Shown here in pieces: positions 1 to 5,861 of a DNA stretch of 7,843 nucleotides. Numbering within the stretch: the first letter of the stretch is position 1; each line of letters begins with the position of its first letter. The notes under the pieces are model-generated. The model did no database searches. It was not told the DNA's origin and saw nothing but the letters and a program-made list of their open reading frames with translations. The translations under genes were made by a program, and so were the position numbers. This stretch comes from an uncultured Ignavibacteriales bacterium (GTDB lineage Bacteria; Bacteroidota; Ignavibacteria; Ignavibacteriales; Ignavibacteriaceae): NCBI GenBank assembly GCA_903915485.1, contig CAIWTC010000394.1:1-7843 (forward strand), written 5' to 3'.

Positions 1-427
1 GGTTAGGTTTTTTGGTGCAATCGTAAATTGCAAATTCTTCGAAATCAGTGATTATGCTGATTGGAAGTTTTGCGCTCCACCCATAACGGCGAACTTGATA
101 AGCGGGTTGGATATCATCTTTTACTGAAATGCTGGGTTTTTTTGCTTCGACAAAGAATAATCGTTTGCCTCCGCCTATACGGAATGAATAATCAGGCGCC
201 TTTGTTGCTGTGCCGATTTTTATTTTGTCTTCGTAGATTACTTCGCGATATGCTTCAGCGTAACCATTTTGGTTATCGACATCCCAACCTAGAGCTTTGA
301 AGAATGGATTTATAAAGTCAAGGCGGGCCTGTGCTTCGTTGTAATCGGAACGAAGGTATGATTCGAGTTGTTCTTCGAACCGGGCGACTAAAGCGGCGAT
401 TATTTGTTTTGCTTGATCTTTTTGCAC
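1..427 (-). CDS. Type IIG (Eco57I-like) restriction-modification enzyme, N-terminal part
   Basis: This is the first 142 codons of a gene that continues beyond the left edge of the window. I translated it by hand on the minus strand from a GTG at 427-425; an in-frame TAA lies a short way upstream and no ATG is available in frame. The product begins VQKDQAKQII and contains NEAQARLDFINPFFKALGWDV, then REV, then PDYSFRIGG and FFVEAKKP. The pattern D79 ... E94-A-K96 is a PD-(D/E)xK nuclease motif in the arrangement found at the N-terminus of Eco57I-type enzymes, where one polypeptide carries a nuclease, an adenine-N6 methyltransferase and a specificity region. The methyltransferase motifs (NPPY) would lie outside the window, so the subclass is an inference; a type I HsdR-like or nuclease-only protein with the same N-terminal domain is the alternative. 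Role: cleavage of unmodified foreign DNA and protection of self DNA in the cytoplasm. The possible SD (AGG about 8 nt upstream) is weak. Confidence 0.82.
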   Translation of the reverse strand, partial: MQKDQAKQIIAALVARFEEQLESYLRSDYNEAQARLDFINPFFKALGWDVDNQNGYAEAYREVIYEDKIKIGTATKAPDYSFRIGGGKRLFFVEAKKPSISVKDDIQPAYQVRRYGWSAKLPISIITDFEEFAIYDCTKKPN

Positions 428-611
428 AGCATGCCTAAAAAAATATTTAATATTGTTTTGGGTAATTTAGGGGAAATAATATTAAAAAGGAATAAAAAGA
501 AAATACAATTTATAATAAATTATTTTTCCTCCCTGTATCCGCCAATTCAGCAATTTCCCCATAACTGTAAGTTAAATAATAGATATTTCAACCTACTTCA
601 AATATTATTTC
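428..611. other. AT-rich spacer between two minus-strand genes
   Basis: This 184-bp gap separates the end of the T9SS-sorted protein gene from the start of the restriction enzyme. It is very AT-rich and I find no credible gene in it on either strand. It should carry the promoter of the restriction gene. The best I can point to on the minus strand is TTGTAT (plus positions 503-508) followed 18 bp later by TAATAT (479-484), about 50 nt before the GTG. Both boxes are weak matches, so this is only a candidate. A hairpin at 574-610 is listed separately. Confidence 0.4.
574..610 (-). terminator. AT-only hairpin just past the T9SS-protein gene
   Basis: Two nucleotides beyond the stop codon of the minus-strand gene, the arm AAATATTATTT (600-610) can pair with AAATAAT-AG-ATATTT (574-588), leaving a 2-nt bulge and an 11-nt loop. 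The position is right for a transcription end. The stem has no GC pairs and no U-tract follows, so it is at best a weak intrinsic terminator and may just be chance in AT-rich DNA. Confidence 0.25.
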
Positions 612-1559
612 TTATTTCAAAATTAACAATTTCTTTGTGTTCGTATAGTTGTGTTTACCGTTTATAGACATGGCTTTCATAGTTAGGAAATATGCACCGC
701 TGGCGAGGTTTTCTGAATTAAATGTTAATTCGTAATTACCGCTTTTCTGTATCTCATTACGGAGTTGTTTAACTTCTTTACCTACAACATTATACACGGT
801 TAACTGTATGTTGCTTTCGTAGGGCACTGCATATTTAATAAGTGTCGATGGATTGAACGGGTTAGGATAATTATCTTCCAATGCATATTTGGTTATTCCG
901 GCATTCGCTGCATCAACATCAGTAACCCCTAGTTGTACTGAAAGAATGGGGTGAATCTCTCTAGCGTTTGGAGGGATTCCTGTCTGACCATGTAGGAAGT
1001 CAAAGAATCCAACTCCTGTTAAAGTTATATCATCACTGACAGTAGTAAAACTTGTTGTAGGATTATACTTCGCTACGAACCAATCGCGCAAAGCTTTTAG
1101 TGATGCATACCTGCTTGTGCCTATAATTGAAGGGCATTCGGGATTGACAATCTCCGCAACCATAGTTTCGCTGGTATTTCCGATTGTACAAATTTCTAAG
1201 TGAATGTCTTCATCTGATTCAAGTTTATGTTTCATCAGGTGACACACTATTGTATAAACAGTATCTTCCGTCGCAAGTCTGGTGGTGTTATCTGTCGGCA
1301 AAGGTGAAGGTGCCGGAAGGGAACGCTGATAAGCAATAGAACTTGGAACAACATTTCTGAAGTCAATCTTTGAAGTGTCCGCGCCAATCAAAGTTTTCAC
1401 CGCCCATCTTTCAACCCCGCACTTCAGCAAAACTCCATTACTGCTTACTGCGCGGTCATTATCTCCTTCATCTTCCTGCGGGCGGATGAACGAAAGGGGA
1501 ATCACTACTAATAGAATCACTAACCATATACATCTTTTTATCATCATATAAGCTTTCAT
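612..1559 (-). CDS. Exported protein with uncharacterised core and T9SS C-terminal sorting domain
   Basis: A 315-residue protein. Residues 1-27 form a signal peptide: Lys and Arg at 8-9, then a hydrophobic core IWLVILLVVIPLSFI, without an obvious AxA cleavage site. Residues about 226-315 are a type IX secretion C-terminal domain: YALEDNYPNPFNPST, then VYNVVGKEV, LASGAYFLTM and the final basic-hydrophobic KKLLILK. It should cross the inner membrane by Sec and the outer membrane by the T9SS, and be released or anchored at the surface after removal of this domain. The middle (residues 45-210) contains VERWAVKT, a stretch DEDIHLEIC...ETMVAEIVNPECP, and GVGFFDFLHGQTG followed by EIHPIL. I recognise this as a recurrent domain of bacterial secreted hypothetical proteins, but I know no assigned function. 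Four cysteines lie between residues 47 and 142. Start: ATG at 1559; Met5 and Met6 are alternatives that also keep the signal peptide. No SD is visible, as is usual in this group. Confidence 0.88.
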   Translation of the reverse strand: MKAYMMIKRCIWLVILLVVIPLSFIRPQEDEGDNDRAVSSNGVLLKCGVERWAVKTLIGADTSKIDFRNVVPSSIAYQRSLPAPSPLPTDNTTRLATEDTVYTIVCHLMKHKLESDEDIHLEICTIGNTSETMVAEIVNPECPSIIGTSRYASLKALRDWFVAKYNPTTSFTTVSDDITLTGVGFFDFLHGQTGIPPNAREIHPILSVQLGVTDVDAANAGITKYALEDNYPNPFNPSTLIKYAVPYESNIQLTVYNVVGKEVKQLRNEIQKSGNYELTFNSENLASGAYFLTMKAMSINGKHNYTNTKKLLILK

Positions 1560-1591
1560 TATAATCGGTGCTCAAGATAGAAAATATTTTC

Positions 1592-1617
1592 TTACTTATA
1601 TAACAATTAATAAGTAA
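1592..1617. repeat. Inverted repeat, 8-bp arms, in divergent control region
   Basis: TTACTTAT (1592-1599) and ATAAGTAA (1610-1617) are perfect inverted copies separated by 10 nt. The centre lies about 45 bp upstream of the leftward gene's ATG. The size and symmetry would suit a dimeric DNA-binding protein. The arms are AT-rich, so chance is a real alternative. Confidence 0.35.
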
Positions 1618-1631
1618 AAATAATTCACTAA

Positions 1632-1670
1632 AAGGGACGCCCCATATTGAAACTAGGGGATTATTCCCTT
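1632..1670. repeat. Nested inverted repeat upstream of the beta-helix gene
   Basis: Outer arms AAGGGA (1632-1637) and TCCCTT (1665-1670) enclose inner arms CCCC (1640-1643) and GGGG (1656-1659). A competing small hairpin GGGA-ttat-TCCC (1657-1668) uses the same right half. It stands out as a G/C-containing island in AT-rich DNA. If the -10 at 1687-1692 is used, the element lies upstream of the transcription start and overlaps the -35 zone, which fits a protein-binding site better than an RNA leader. Confidence 0.4.
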
Positions 1671-1686
1671 ACATTGTTGAGTAATT

Positions 1687-1692
1687 TATAAT
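1687..1692 (+). promoter_or_regulatory. Candidate -10 box for the beta-helix gene
   Basis: A perfect TATAAT lies 16 bp before the ATG at 1709. At the usual 17-bp distance upstream the sequence is TTCCCT (1664-1669), a poor -35 that coincides with the right arm of the nested inverted repeat, which hints at activator dependence. The predicted leader would be only about 10 nt long. Confidence 0.4.
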
Positions 1693-1708
1693 CATAAAAG
1701 ACAAAGCA

Positions 1709-3181
1709 ATGTTTAATGTAAAAGAATACGACGCATACGGTGCGTTTGGTGATGGTGTGCATATTGATTCGCGCGCGATACAGGAGTCACTTGATTCCGC
1801 TGAGGCAGCAGGCGGCGGGATAGTACATTTACCCGCAGGCACTTACCTTATAGATGAAACAATAATGCTCCCTAATAAAGTATTACTATCCGGTGTCGGA
1901 GGAACGGTTTTCGGCAGGGCAGATTTGGACATAAGCGGAACAGCCCCCGATAAGTTTTTAGCACAGGCATTAACGATTATTAAACTTGCTGACAACTCAG
2001 ATAATATTGATATGCTTAGGCAAAAGGGTGATAATGTAAATTCGTCAAAGAAAAGAGATAGAACTTTTTATCAGTCAGGTATAGAGAATATTGTATTCTA
2101 TGGTAACAAGGCTAATCAAAAATCAACAAGTGTAAATAATGGAATTGTAATTGAGGATACTAATATTGAATGCAGGGGACATTGCAGATTTAGAAATGTA
2201 CTCCTCTATAAAATGAAGGGCGATGGATTTTATGGGGGTTCATATCATCATGAATTATTTATAGATGAAATGTTCAGTATCAACTGTGACGGCAACGGAA
2301 TTACTTTCAGGGGAATGGATTGCAAGGTTTCGCGGAGCGGTTCGGGCTTTAACGGAAAAACAGGAATTGTAATCACTGGAGGGTATTCTATTCCCGGCAG
2401 CTCATCGGGCGGTGCTGCGCGCTGTTACGATTTGGATGCATGGAATAACGAGTACGGCATTGAGATTTCTGATTGTATAAATATTGAAGTGTTTGGTGCC
2501 GGAATCGACGGCAACCGTAAATCAGGATTATATATTCATCCCGGTGCTGCCGGAATAAGTCCCAGACAAATTCAATTCTTTAGAGCAGTGCTGAGCGTAA
2601 ACTCAGAATCAGGGATGGGACTGCATGCTGAAGTTCTTATTGAGGGCAATGCATTCAACATTGTTTTTAATTCATGTCTATTCCGCGGTTCATTCGTTGA
2701 TTTGAAAAGACCTAGTTATGCAATTCAGGATGTGTCAACTTCACCGGCTAGAAATCTTGTTACGGGGTGCGGCATTGCCCGCGGTGCTTACACAAGGGGA
2801 ATAATTAATAATACTGGAATATATTCTTTCCGGGATAATTATGACCTTAGTACAAACGAAATGCTTGACGAGAGTAATTTACCGTATAACTATATAGAGA
2901 GTGACAAATATATTATAAAGCGGAGTGATTGCTATCTGACTGTAAACACCATTGGTAAGGAAACGATTCTGACGCTTCCGCCGATTTCTGAAACACAGGT
3001 CGGGAAGGTTTATTATATTGCAAAGAGCGACTCGAATGATGTGCTGCTTAAAGTTGCACCTGCGCAGGGCGAAACGATAAGCGGTATTTCTGAAATAGGT
3101 CAAAGATTTGATGTGTTGATGATAATAAATGCGGGAAGCGGATGGTTCAGCACTAAAATATCTAACGGAAGCAATAAGTAG
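1709..3181 (+). CDS. Right-handed beta-helix protein (pectate-lyase-3 / tailspike type), no signal peptide
   Basis: A 490-residue protein. The N-terminus (residues 2-66) matches the start of the pectate-lyase-3 superfamily: FNVKEYDAYGAFGDG, then IDSRAIQESLDSAEAAGGG, VHLPAGTYLI and LPNKVLLSGVGG. Residues about 120-380 are rich in short strands with glycine and asparagine turns, for example GDGFYGG, GNGITFRGMDC, GYGIEI-like repeats and NRKSGLYI, as expected of stacked beta-helix coils. Residues about 395-484 form a separate module: TILTLPPISETQVGKVYYI, then a G-E-T-I-S-G turn and GSGWFSTKI. Such modules are common at the C-termini of phage tail-fibre-like proteins. There is no signal peptide and no T9SS domain, unlike the divergent neighbour. 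The family includes polysaccharide lyases, hydrolases and phage tailspikes; substrate and activity cannot be read here. Start: the family pattern begins at residue 2, so ATG 1709 is well supported despite a weak RBS. Confidence 0.83.
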   Translation: MFNVKEYDAYGAFGDGVHIDSRAIQESLDSAEAAGGGIVHLPAGTYLIDETIMLPNKVLLSGVGGTVFGRADLDISGTAPDKFLAQALTIIKLADNSDNIDMLRQKGDNVNSSKKRDRTFYQSGIENIVFYGNKANQKSTSVNNGIVIEDTNIECRGHCRFRNVLLYKMKGDGFYGGSYHHELFIDEMFSINCDGNGITFRGMDCKVSRSGSGFNGKTGIVITGGYSIPGSSSGGAARCYDLDAWNNEYGIEISDCINIEVFGAGIDGNRKSGLYIHPGAAGISPRQIQFFRAVLSVNSESGMGLHAEVLIEGNAFNIVFNSCLFRGSFVDLKRPSYAIQDVSTSPARNLVTGCGIARGAYTRGIINNTGIYSFRDNYDLSTNEMLDESNLPYNYIESDKYIIKRSDCYLTVNTIGKETILTLPPISETQVGKVYYIAKSDSNDVLLKVAPAQGETISGISEIGQRFDVLMIINAGSGWFSTKISNGSNK

Positions 3182-3200
3182 AGATATTCAAAATTATCAT

Positions 3201-3218
3201 TTCTTAAACCCTTAAGAA
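3201..3218 (+). terminator. Hairpin downstream of the beta-helix gene
   Basis: TTCTTAA (3201-3207) and TTAAGAA (3212-3218) form a 7-bp perfect stem with an ACCC loop, 20 nt after the stop codon. The position suits a transcription end, but the stem is AT-rich and followed by TTCTAAG rather than a U-tract. It is a weak candidate. Confidence 0.3.
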
Positions 3219-3300
3219 TTCTAAGACTGAAAACTTATTTGTAAATTGATGTTACTCAAAGAAGTAATGAAACCGATTATGTATGTTTTTATTACAATAA

Positions 3301-3320
3301 CCCCGACCTTCAAGTCGGGG
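3301..3320. repeat. Palindrome 1: GC-rich 7-bp stem
   Basis: CCCCGAC (3301-3307), loop CTTCAA, GTCGGGG (3314-3320). This is the strongest hairpin in the window. No U-tract follows on the plus strand (GAAAACAC) and only a mixed AT stretch on the minus strand, so I do not call it a terminator. Confidence 0.7.
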
Positions 3321-3337
3321 GAAAACACATACGAAAA

Positions 3338-3352
3338 TTGGCTTTAGCCCAA
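3338..3352. repeat. Palindrome 2: TTGGC-ttta-GCCCAA
   Basis: TTGGC (3338-3342) pairs with GCC-C-AA (3347-3352), with a single bulged C around a TTTA loop. Adding one G to the left arm would make it perfect, which suggests a one-base loss from a symmetrical ancestor. Confidence 0.5.
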
Positions 3353-3396
3353 AGCAGAGCCTGTTTTGGATAAAGTCGAGTTAGTAGTTTTTATTT

Positions 3397-3415
3397 ACTC
3401 TCCAACCTAAAGAGT
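3397..3415. repeat. Palindrome 3: weak ACTCT / AGAGT pair
   Basis: ACTCT (3397-3401) and AGAGT (3411-3415) flank CCAACCTAA. The CCAACCTAAAG core looks like the left half of a palindrome whose right half has diverged. Confidence 0.3.
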
Positions 3416-3431
3416 CTGTTGCATAAGAAGA

Positions 3432-3451
3432 AAAACTGTTGAAACAGTTTT
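3432..3451. repeat. Palindrome 4: 8-bp stem with TGAA loop
   Basis: AAAACTGT (3432-3439), loop TGAA, ACAGTTTT (3444-3451), perfect over 8 bp. Flanking GAAG and CTT can extend the pairing with a bulge. On the plus strand the 3' arm ends TTTTCTT, but there is no gene immediately upstream to terminate. Confidence 0.6.
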
Positions 3452-3477
3452 CTTGGGTCTCAATTATAGTTATAAAT

Positions 3478-3516
3478 CACACCAATGAACCTGCCCGAGG
3501 CAGATGGGTTGGTGTG
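3478..3516. repeat. Palindrome 5: hairpin nested inside another hairpin
   Basis: Outer arms CACACCAA (3478-3485) and TTGGTGTG (3509-3516) are perfect over 8 bp. In the space between them lies a second hairpin, CTGCC (3491-3495), loop CGA, GGCAG (3499-3503). The two stems are separated by a 5x5 internal loop. The inner, GC-rich part looks unlike the rest and could be a separate small insertion in the loop of the outer palindrome. Confidence 0.6.
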
Positions 3517-3563
3517 TTAATGGGAAGAATGAGTTATGTAACACGCCCTAAAAGTCGGAGTTA

Positions 3564-3797
3564 TTAAATTAGCAAATATATCATTGCGTAAAATCAGCAA
3601 ATCTTAAACGATAACTTTAAGCATTTCCAAAACTTAATTTTGATTCAAATTACGGTTAAAGTATATTGGGTTTGTAATTTGTAATATCAAATTGAAGCAC
3701 TAATACAAGCGATATATGAAAAGAGTAGTGAGAGAAAAGTTAAGAACAATATCAACTATACTTATTGAGTTGAATTTAGAGAGAGACATCAAGTAGT
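3564..3797. promoter_or_regulatory. Upstream region of the histidine-kinase operon
   Basis: This 234-bp stretch lies between the palindrome cluster and the first kinase and should contain the operon promoter. I see no strong -35/-10 pair; TTGAAG (3693-3698) with TATATG 15 bp on is the nearest and is poor. A symmetric site at 3676-3693 is listed separately. A purine-rich GAGAGAGA lies about 13 nt before the ATG at 3798, rather far for a standard Shine-Dalgarno. No gene is seen on either strand. Confidence 0.4.
3676..3693. promoter_or_regulatory. Operator-like palindrome upstream of the kinase operon
   Basis: AATTTG (3676-3681) and CAAATT (3688-3693) are perfect inverted arms with a 6-nt spacer TAATAT. 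The left side also forms a tandem TTTGTAA repeat (3671-3684). It lies 105-122 bp before the kinase start codon. The 6-6-6 layout suits a dimeric regulator, but in AT-rich DNA the support is slight. Confidence 0.25.
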
Positions 3798-5861
3798 ATG
3801 TGTGAAAGCCTCAAACAATTAAAAGAAGAAACCGAAAAGTTTCTTAATATTGCTTTAAGTAGAACTTCGGATACATCCCCAACCGACTTAAATGAAATAA
3901 TTAATAAATTTCAAGCATACCGAATCGAATTAGAGCATCAAAACGAAAAACTTTCCGAAAATAAAACACTTCTCGAAAAAGCACTTATAGAAAGCGAATC
4001 CAATTACCGAACACTGGCAAATTCAGGGCAAACTCTGATTTGGACTTCCGATATAGATAAGCTATGTAAATATTTTAATGATGTTTGGCTGAATTTTACC
4101 GGAAGAACATTAGAGGAAGAATACGGAAACGGATGGGCTGAAGGAGTTCACCCCGATGACTTGGAGCGCTGTGTCTCAATCTATGTAACGGCATTTGATA
4201 AACGAGAAAATTTCAGTATGGAATATCGCTTAAGGCATCATAGCGGAGAATATAGATGGCTTTTAGATGAGGGGGCCCCGCGATATAATTCAAAAGGTGA
4301 TTTTGCTGGTTATCTCGGTCATTGTTTTGACATCACTGAGCGCAAGATAACAGAACTTAGTTTATTGGAAAGTGAAGAACGGTTCCGTGAGGTTTTGGAG
4401 AACTCTATAGACGCTTCTTATAAAAGAAACTTATTGACGGGCACCTATGACTATCTAAGTCCAGTGTTTGAAAATATATCAGGATACACCGCAGAAGAGT
4501 TTAGTTCATTCAGTCTTGAACGGGTGCTAAGTTTGATGCATCTAGACGACATTAGCGAAACGAACCGGGTGGTTTCAGCTGCTTTGACGGGCAAAGGTAA
4601 TCCCTGCTATTCAGAATACCGTTTGATGCATAAAGACGGACAATATAGATGGATTCATGATAAGTTCAATGTTCTTAGAAATGAAACAGGCGTAGCCATT
4701 GCTTTGATTGGCAGCGTAAGCGACATTACTGAACGCAAGATAGCAGAATTGGCTTTGAAAGAAAGCGAAGAACAGTTTCTTCAGGCTTTTGAAAATTCAG
4801 CTATCGGGACTTGTCTTTTGGCGGCAGATAAAAAGTTTCTGAAATTTAATACTTCTCTAAAGAATATGCTTGGGTATTCGGATGAAGAAATTGTTAATTT
4901 GACTTTTATTGATATAACTCATCCGGATGATCATAATATTGGTCTTTCAATATTACTAAAATTGCTGGCGGGAGAAATTGCAGTAGCCACATTTGAAAAA
5001 CGATACATTAAAAAGGACGGCAGTATTATTTGGGCTTCTGTTTCTACATCGGTTATTAAGAGTTCAGACAGGCAACCTTTTTTCATTACGCAAATAATAG
5101 ATATTACTGAGAGTAAAAAAGCAGCAGAAGAAATCAAATTAAAAAATGAACAACTGGTTAAACTTATTTCCGAAAAAGATAAATTTTTCTCAATAATTGC
5201 GCATGACTTAAAGAGTCCGTTCAATGGCTTTTTGGGTTTATCGGATTTATTGGCGAGAAATGCAGTCAACCTTCCCCCCGAGGACCTTACACTTTTAGGC
5301 AAGCAAATGCATGCCTCAGCAGAAAACCTTTTTGAGCTTTTGAAAAACTTATTAGAGTGGTCACAAATGCAAAGAGGGTTGATACTTTTTGCGCCGAGCT
5401 CAGTATCTCTTTCCAACATTATTTCAAATAACTTTGCTGCTAGTAGTGTTAGAAGCAGCCAAAAAGGAATCTCAATGATTAGCAAAGTTGGTGAACAGGT
5501 AAAAGTGTCTGCTGATATAAATATGATTAACTCTATCTTGCTGAATCTGATTTCAAACGCGGTGAAGTTTACCGGCAAAGACGGAACAATAACTTGTGGA
5601 GCTAAGTTGTTAAAAAACCATATGGTGGAAATATCAATTAAAGATACGGGAGTCGGCATAGCTAAAGACAAGATTGAAAAACTATTTAGTATAGGCGAAA
5701 AAATTGGTACAAGAGGTACCGAAGGAGAATTAAGCACCGGATTGGGTTTACTGCTTTGCAAAGAATTTGTTGAAAAGCATGGCGGGAAAATTTGGGTTGA
5801 AAGTGAAGAAGGAAAAGGAAGCACATTCTATTTTACCTTACCCAAAGTCAGTCATGAGTAA
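3798..5861 (+). CDS. Cytoplasmic sensor histidine kinase with three PAS domains
   Basis: A 687-residue kinase that autophosphorylates on His and passes the phosphate to an unidentified response regulator. Order: an N-terminal helix with KFQAYRIELEHQNEKL (37-52), a degenerate form of a motif also at the start of the next gene; PAS1 (about 66-178), with YFNDVWLNFTGRTLEEE and HPDD; PAS2 (about 191-309); PAS3 (about 322-435). PAS1 and PAS2 are of the PAS_3 kind (EYRL...GEYRW / GQYRW), and each PAS ends with DITERK or DITESK. A coiled linker leads to HisKA, with the H-box FSIIAHDLKSPF and phospho-acceptor His469. The HATPase has its N-box at N583-N587, G1 DTGVGI at 616-621 and G2 GLGL at 648-651. 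No transmembrane segment, receiver or LOV cysteine motif is seen, so the signal is probably intracellular and the ligand is unknown. The start is fixed by an in-frame TAG 21 bp upstream. The stop overlaps the next kinase by 8 bp. Confidence 0.93.
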   Translation: MCESLKQLKEETEKFLNIALSRTSDTSPTDLNEIINKFQAYRIELEHQNEKLSENKTLLEKALIESESNYRTLANSGQTLIWTSDIDKLCKYFNDVWLNFTGRTLEEEYGNGWAEGVHPDDLERCVSIYVTAFDKRENFSMEYRLRHHSGEYRWLLDEGAPRYNSKGDFAGYLGHCFDITERKITELSLLESEERFREVLENSIDASYKRNLLTGTYDYLSPVFENISGYTAEEFSSFSLERVLSLMHLDDISETNRVVSAALTGKGNPCYSEYRLMHKDGQYRWIHDKFNVLRNETGVAIALIGSVSDITERKIAELALKESEEQFLQAFENSAIGTCLLAADKKFLKFNTSLKNMLGYSDEEIVNLTFIDITHPDDHNIGLSILLKLLAGEIAVATFEKRYIKKDGSIIWASVSTSVIKSSDRQPFFITQIIDITESKKAAEEIKLKNEQLVKLISEKDKFFSIIAHDLKSPFNGFLGLSDLLARNAVNLPPEDLTLLGKQMHASAENLFELLKNLLEWSQMQRGLILFAPSSVSLSNIISNNFAASSVRSSQKGISMISKVGEQVKVSADINMINSILLNLISNAVKFTGKDGTITCGAKLLKNHMVEISIKDTGVGIAKDKIEKLFSIGEKIGTRGTEGELSTGLGLLLCKEFVEKHGGKIWVESEEGKGSTFYFTLPKVSHE
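5752..5828 (+). repeat. Copy A of a 77-bp direct repeat (3' end of first kinase)
   Basis: This stretch encodes CKEFVEKHGGKIWVESEEGK and the residues after it in the HATPase C-terminus. It matches 7412-7488 at 73 of 77 positions by direct count, and all four differences are silent third-position changes. Both copies are in the same reading phase. Confidence 0.85.

Larger units (their letters stand above)
1560..1708. promoter_or_regulatory. Divergent control region between exported protein and beta-helix protein genes
   Basis: This 149-bp stretch separates two divergently transcribed genes and must hold both promoters. It contains two separate inverted repeats (1592-1617 and 1632-1670) and a perfect TATAAT facing right, each listed as its own entry. 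For the leftward gene I see no convincing -35/-10 pair. The arrangement leaves room for shared regulation of the two neighbours, but that is inference from layout only. Confidence 0.5.
3301..3563. repeat. Cluster of about six different palindromes (REP-like composite element)
   Basis: Within 263 bp of non-coding DNA I count six palindromic or near-palindromic units, each with different arms and a spacing of roughly 30-60 bp: 3301-3320, 3338-3352, 3397-3415, 3432-3451, 3478-3516 and a degenerate one at 3539-3563. Several loops share a CTTTAG / CCTAAAG / TTGAA-type centre. This resembles the repetitive extragenic palindromes of Bacteroidota-like genomes that are associated with REP-associated tyrosine transposases (RAYT). 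No transposase gene is present in the window, so it would be a non-autonomous copy. The imperfect units look like mutated palindromes, suggesting an old insertion. Identification as a genome-wide repeat is inference; only the palindromes are seen. Confidence 0.55.

Noticed and set aside
61..667. Plus-strand open frames at 61-300 and 404-667
   Set aside because: The first is antisense to the restriction enzyme, whose minus-strand translation matches a known family. The second bridges the AT-rich spacer and the end of the T9SS gene and has a composition typical of random AT-rich DNA.
1632..1670. Riboswitch or structured RNA leader
   Set aside because: The structure is short, matches no riboswitch class that I know, and probably lies upstream of the transcription start if the TATAAT at 1687 is used.
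2879..3103. Minus-strand frame inside the beta-helix gene
   Set aside because: Antisense to the C-terminal module of a supported gene; no features.
3301..3320. Rho-independent terminator for the beta-helix gene
   Set aside because: The stem is strong, but no U-tract follows on the plus strand, and it is 120 nt past the stop within a series of similar palindromes, so the repeat explanation is better.
3301..3563. CRISPR array
   Set aside because: The palindromes differ from one another; there is no repeated direct unit with regular spacers, and no cas gene.
4931..5824. Long open frame on the minus strand (297 codons) opposite the first kinase
   Set aside because: It lies wholly antisense to a well-supported kinase gene, has no recognisable domain, and its start region is repeated antisense to the second kinase simply because the two 3' ends are alike.
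5767..5853. Upstream ATG extension of the second kinase by 29 residues
   Set aside because: This extension lies in another frame of the first kinase's conserved C-terminus. The ATGAGTAA overlap start at 5854 gives the normal operon arrangement and the expected N-terminal helix.
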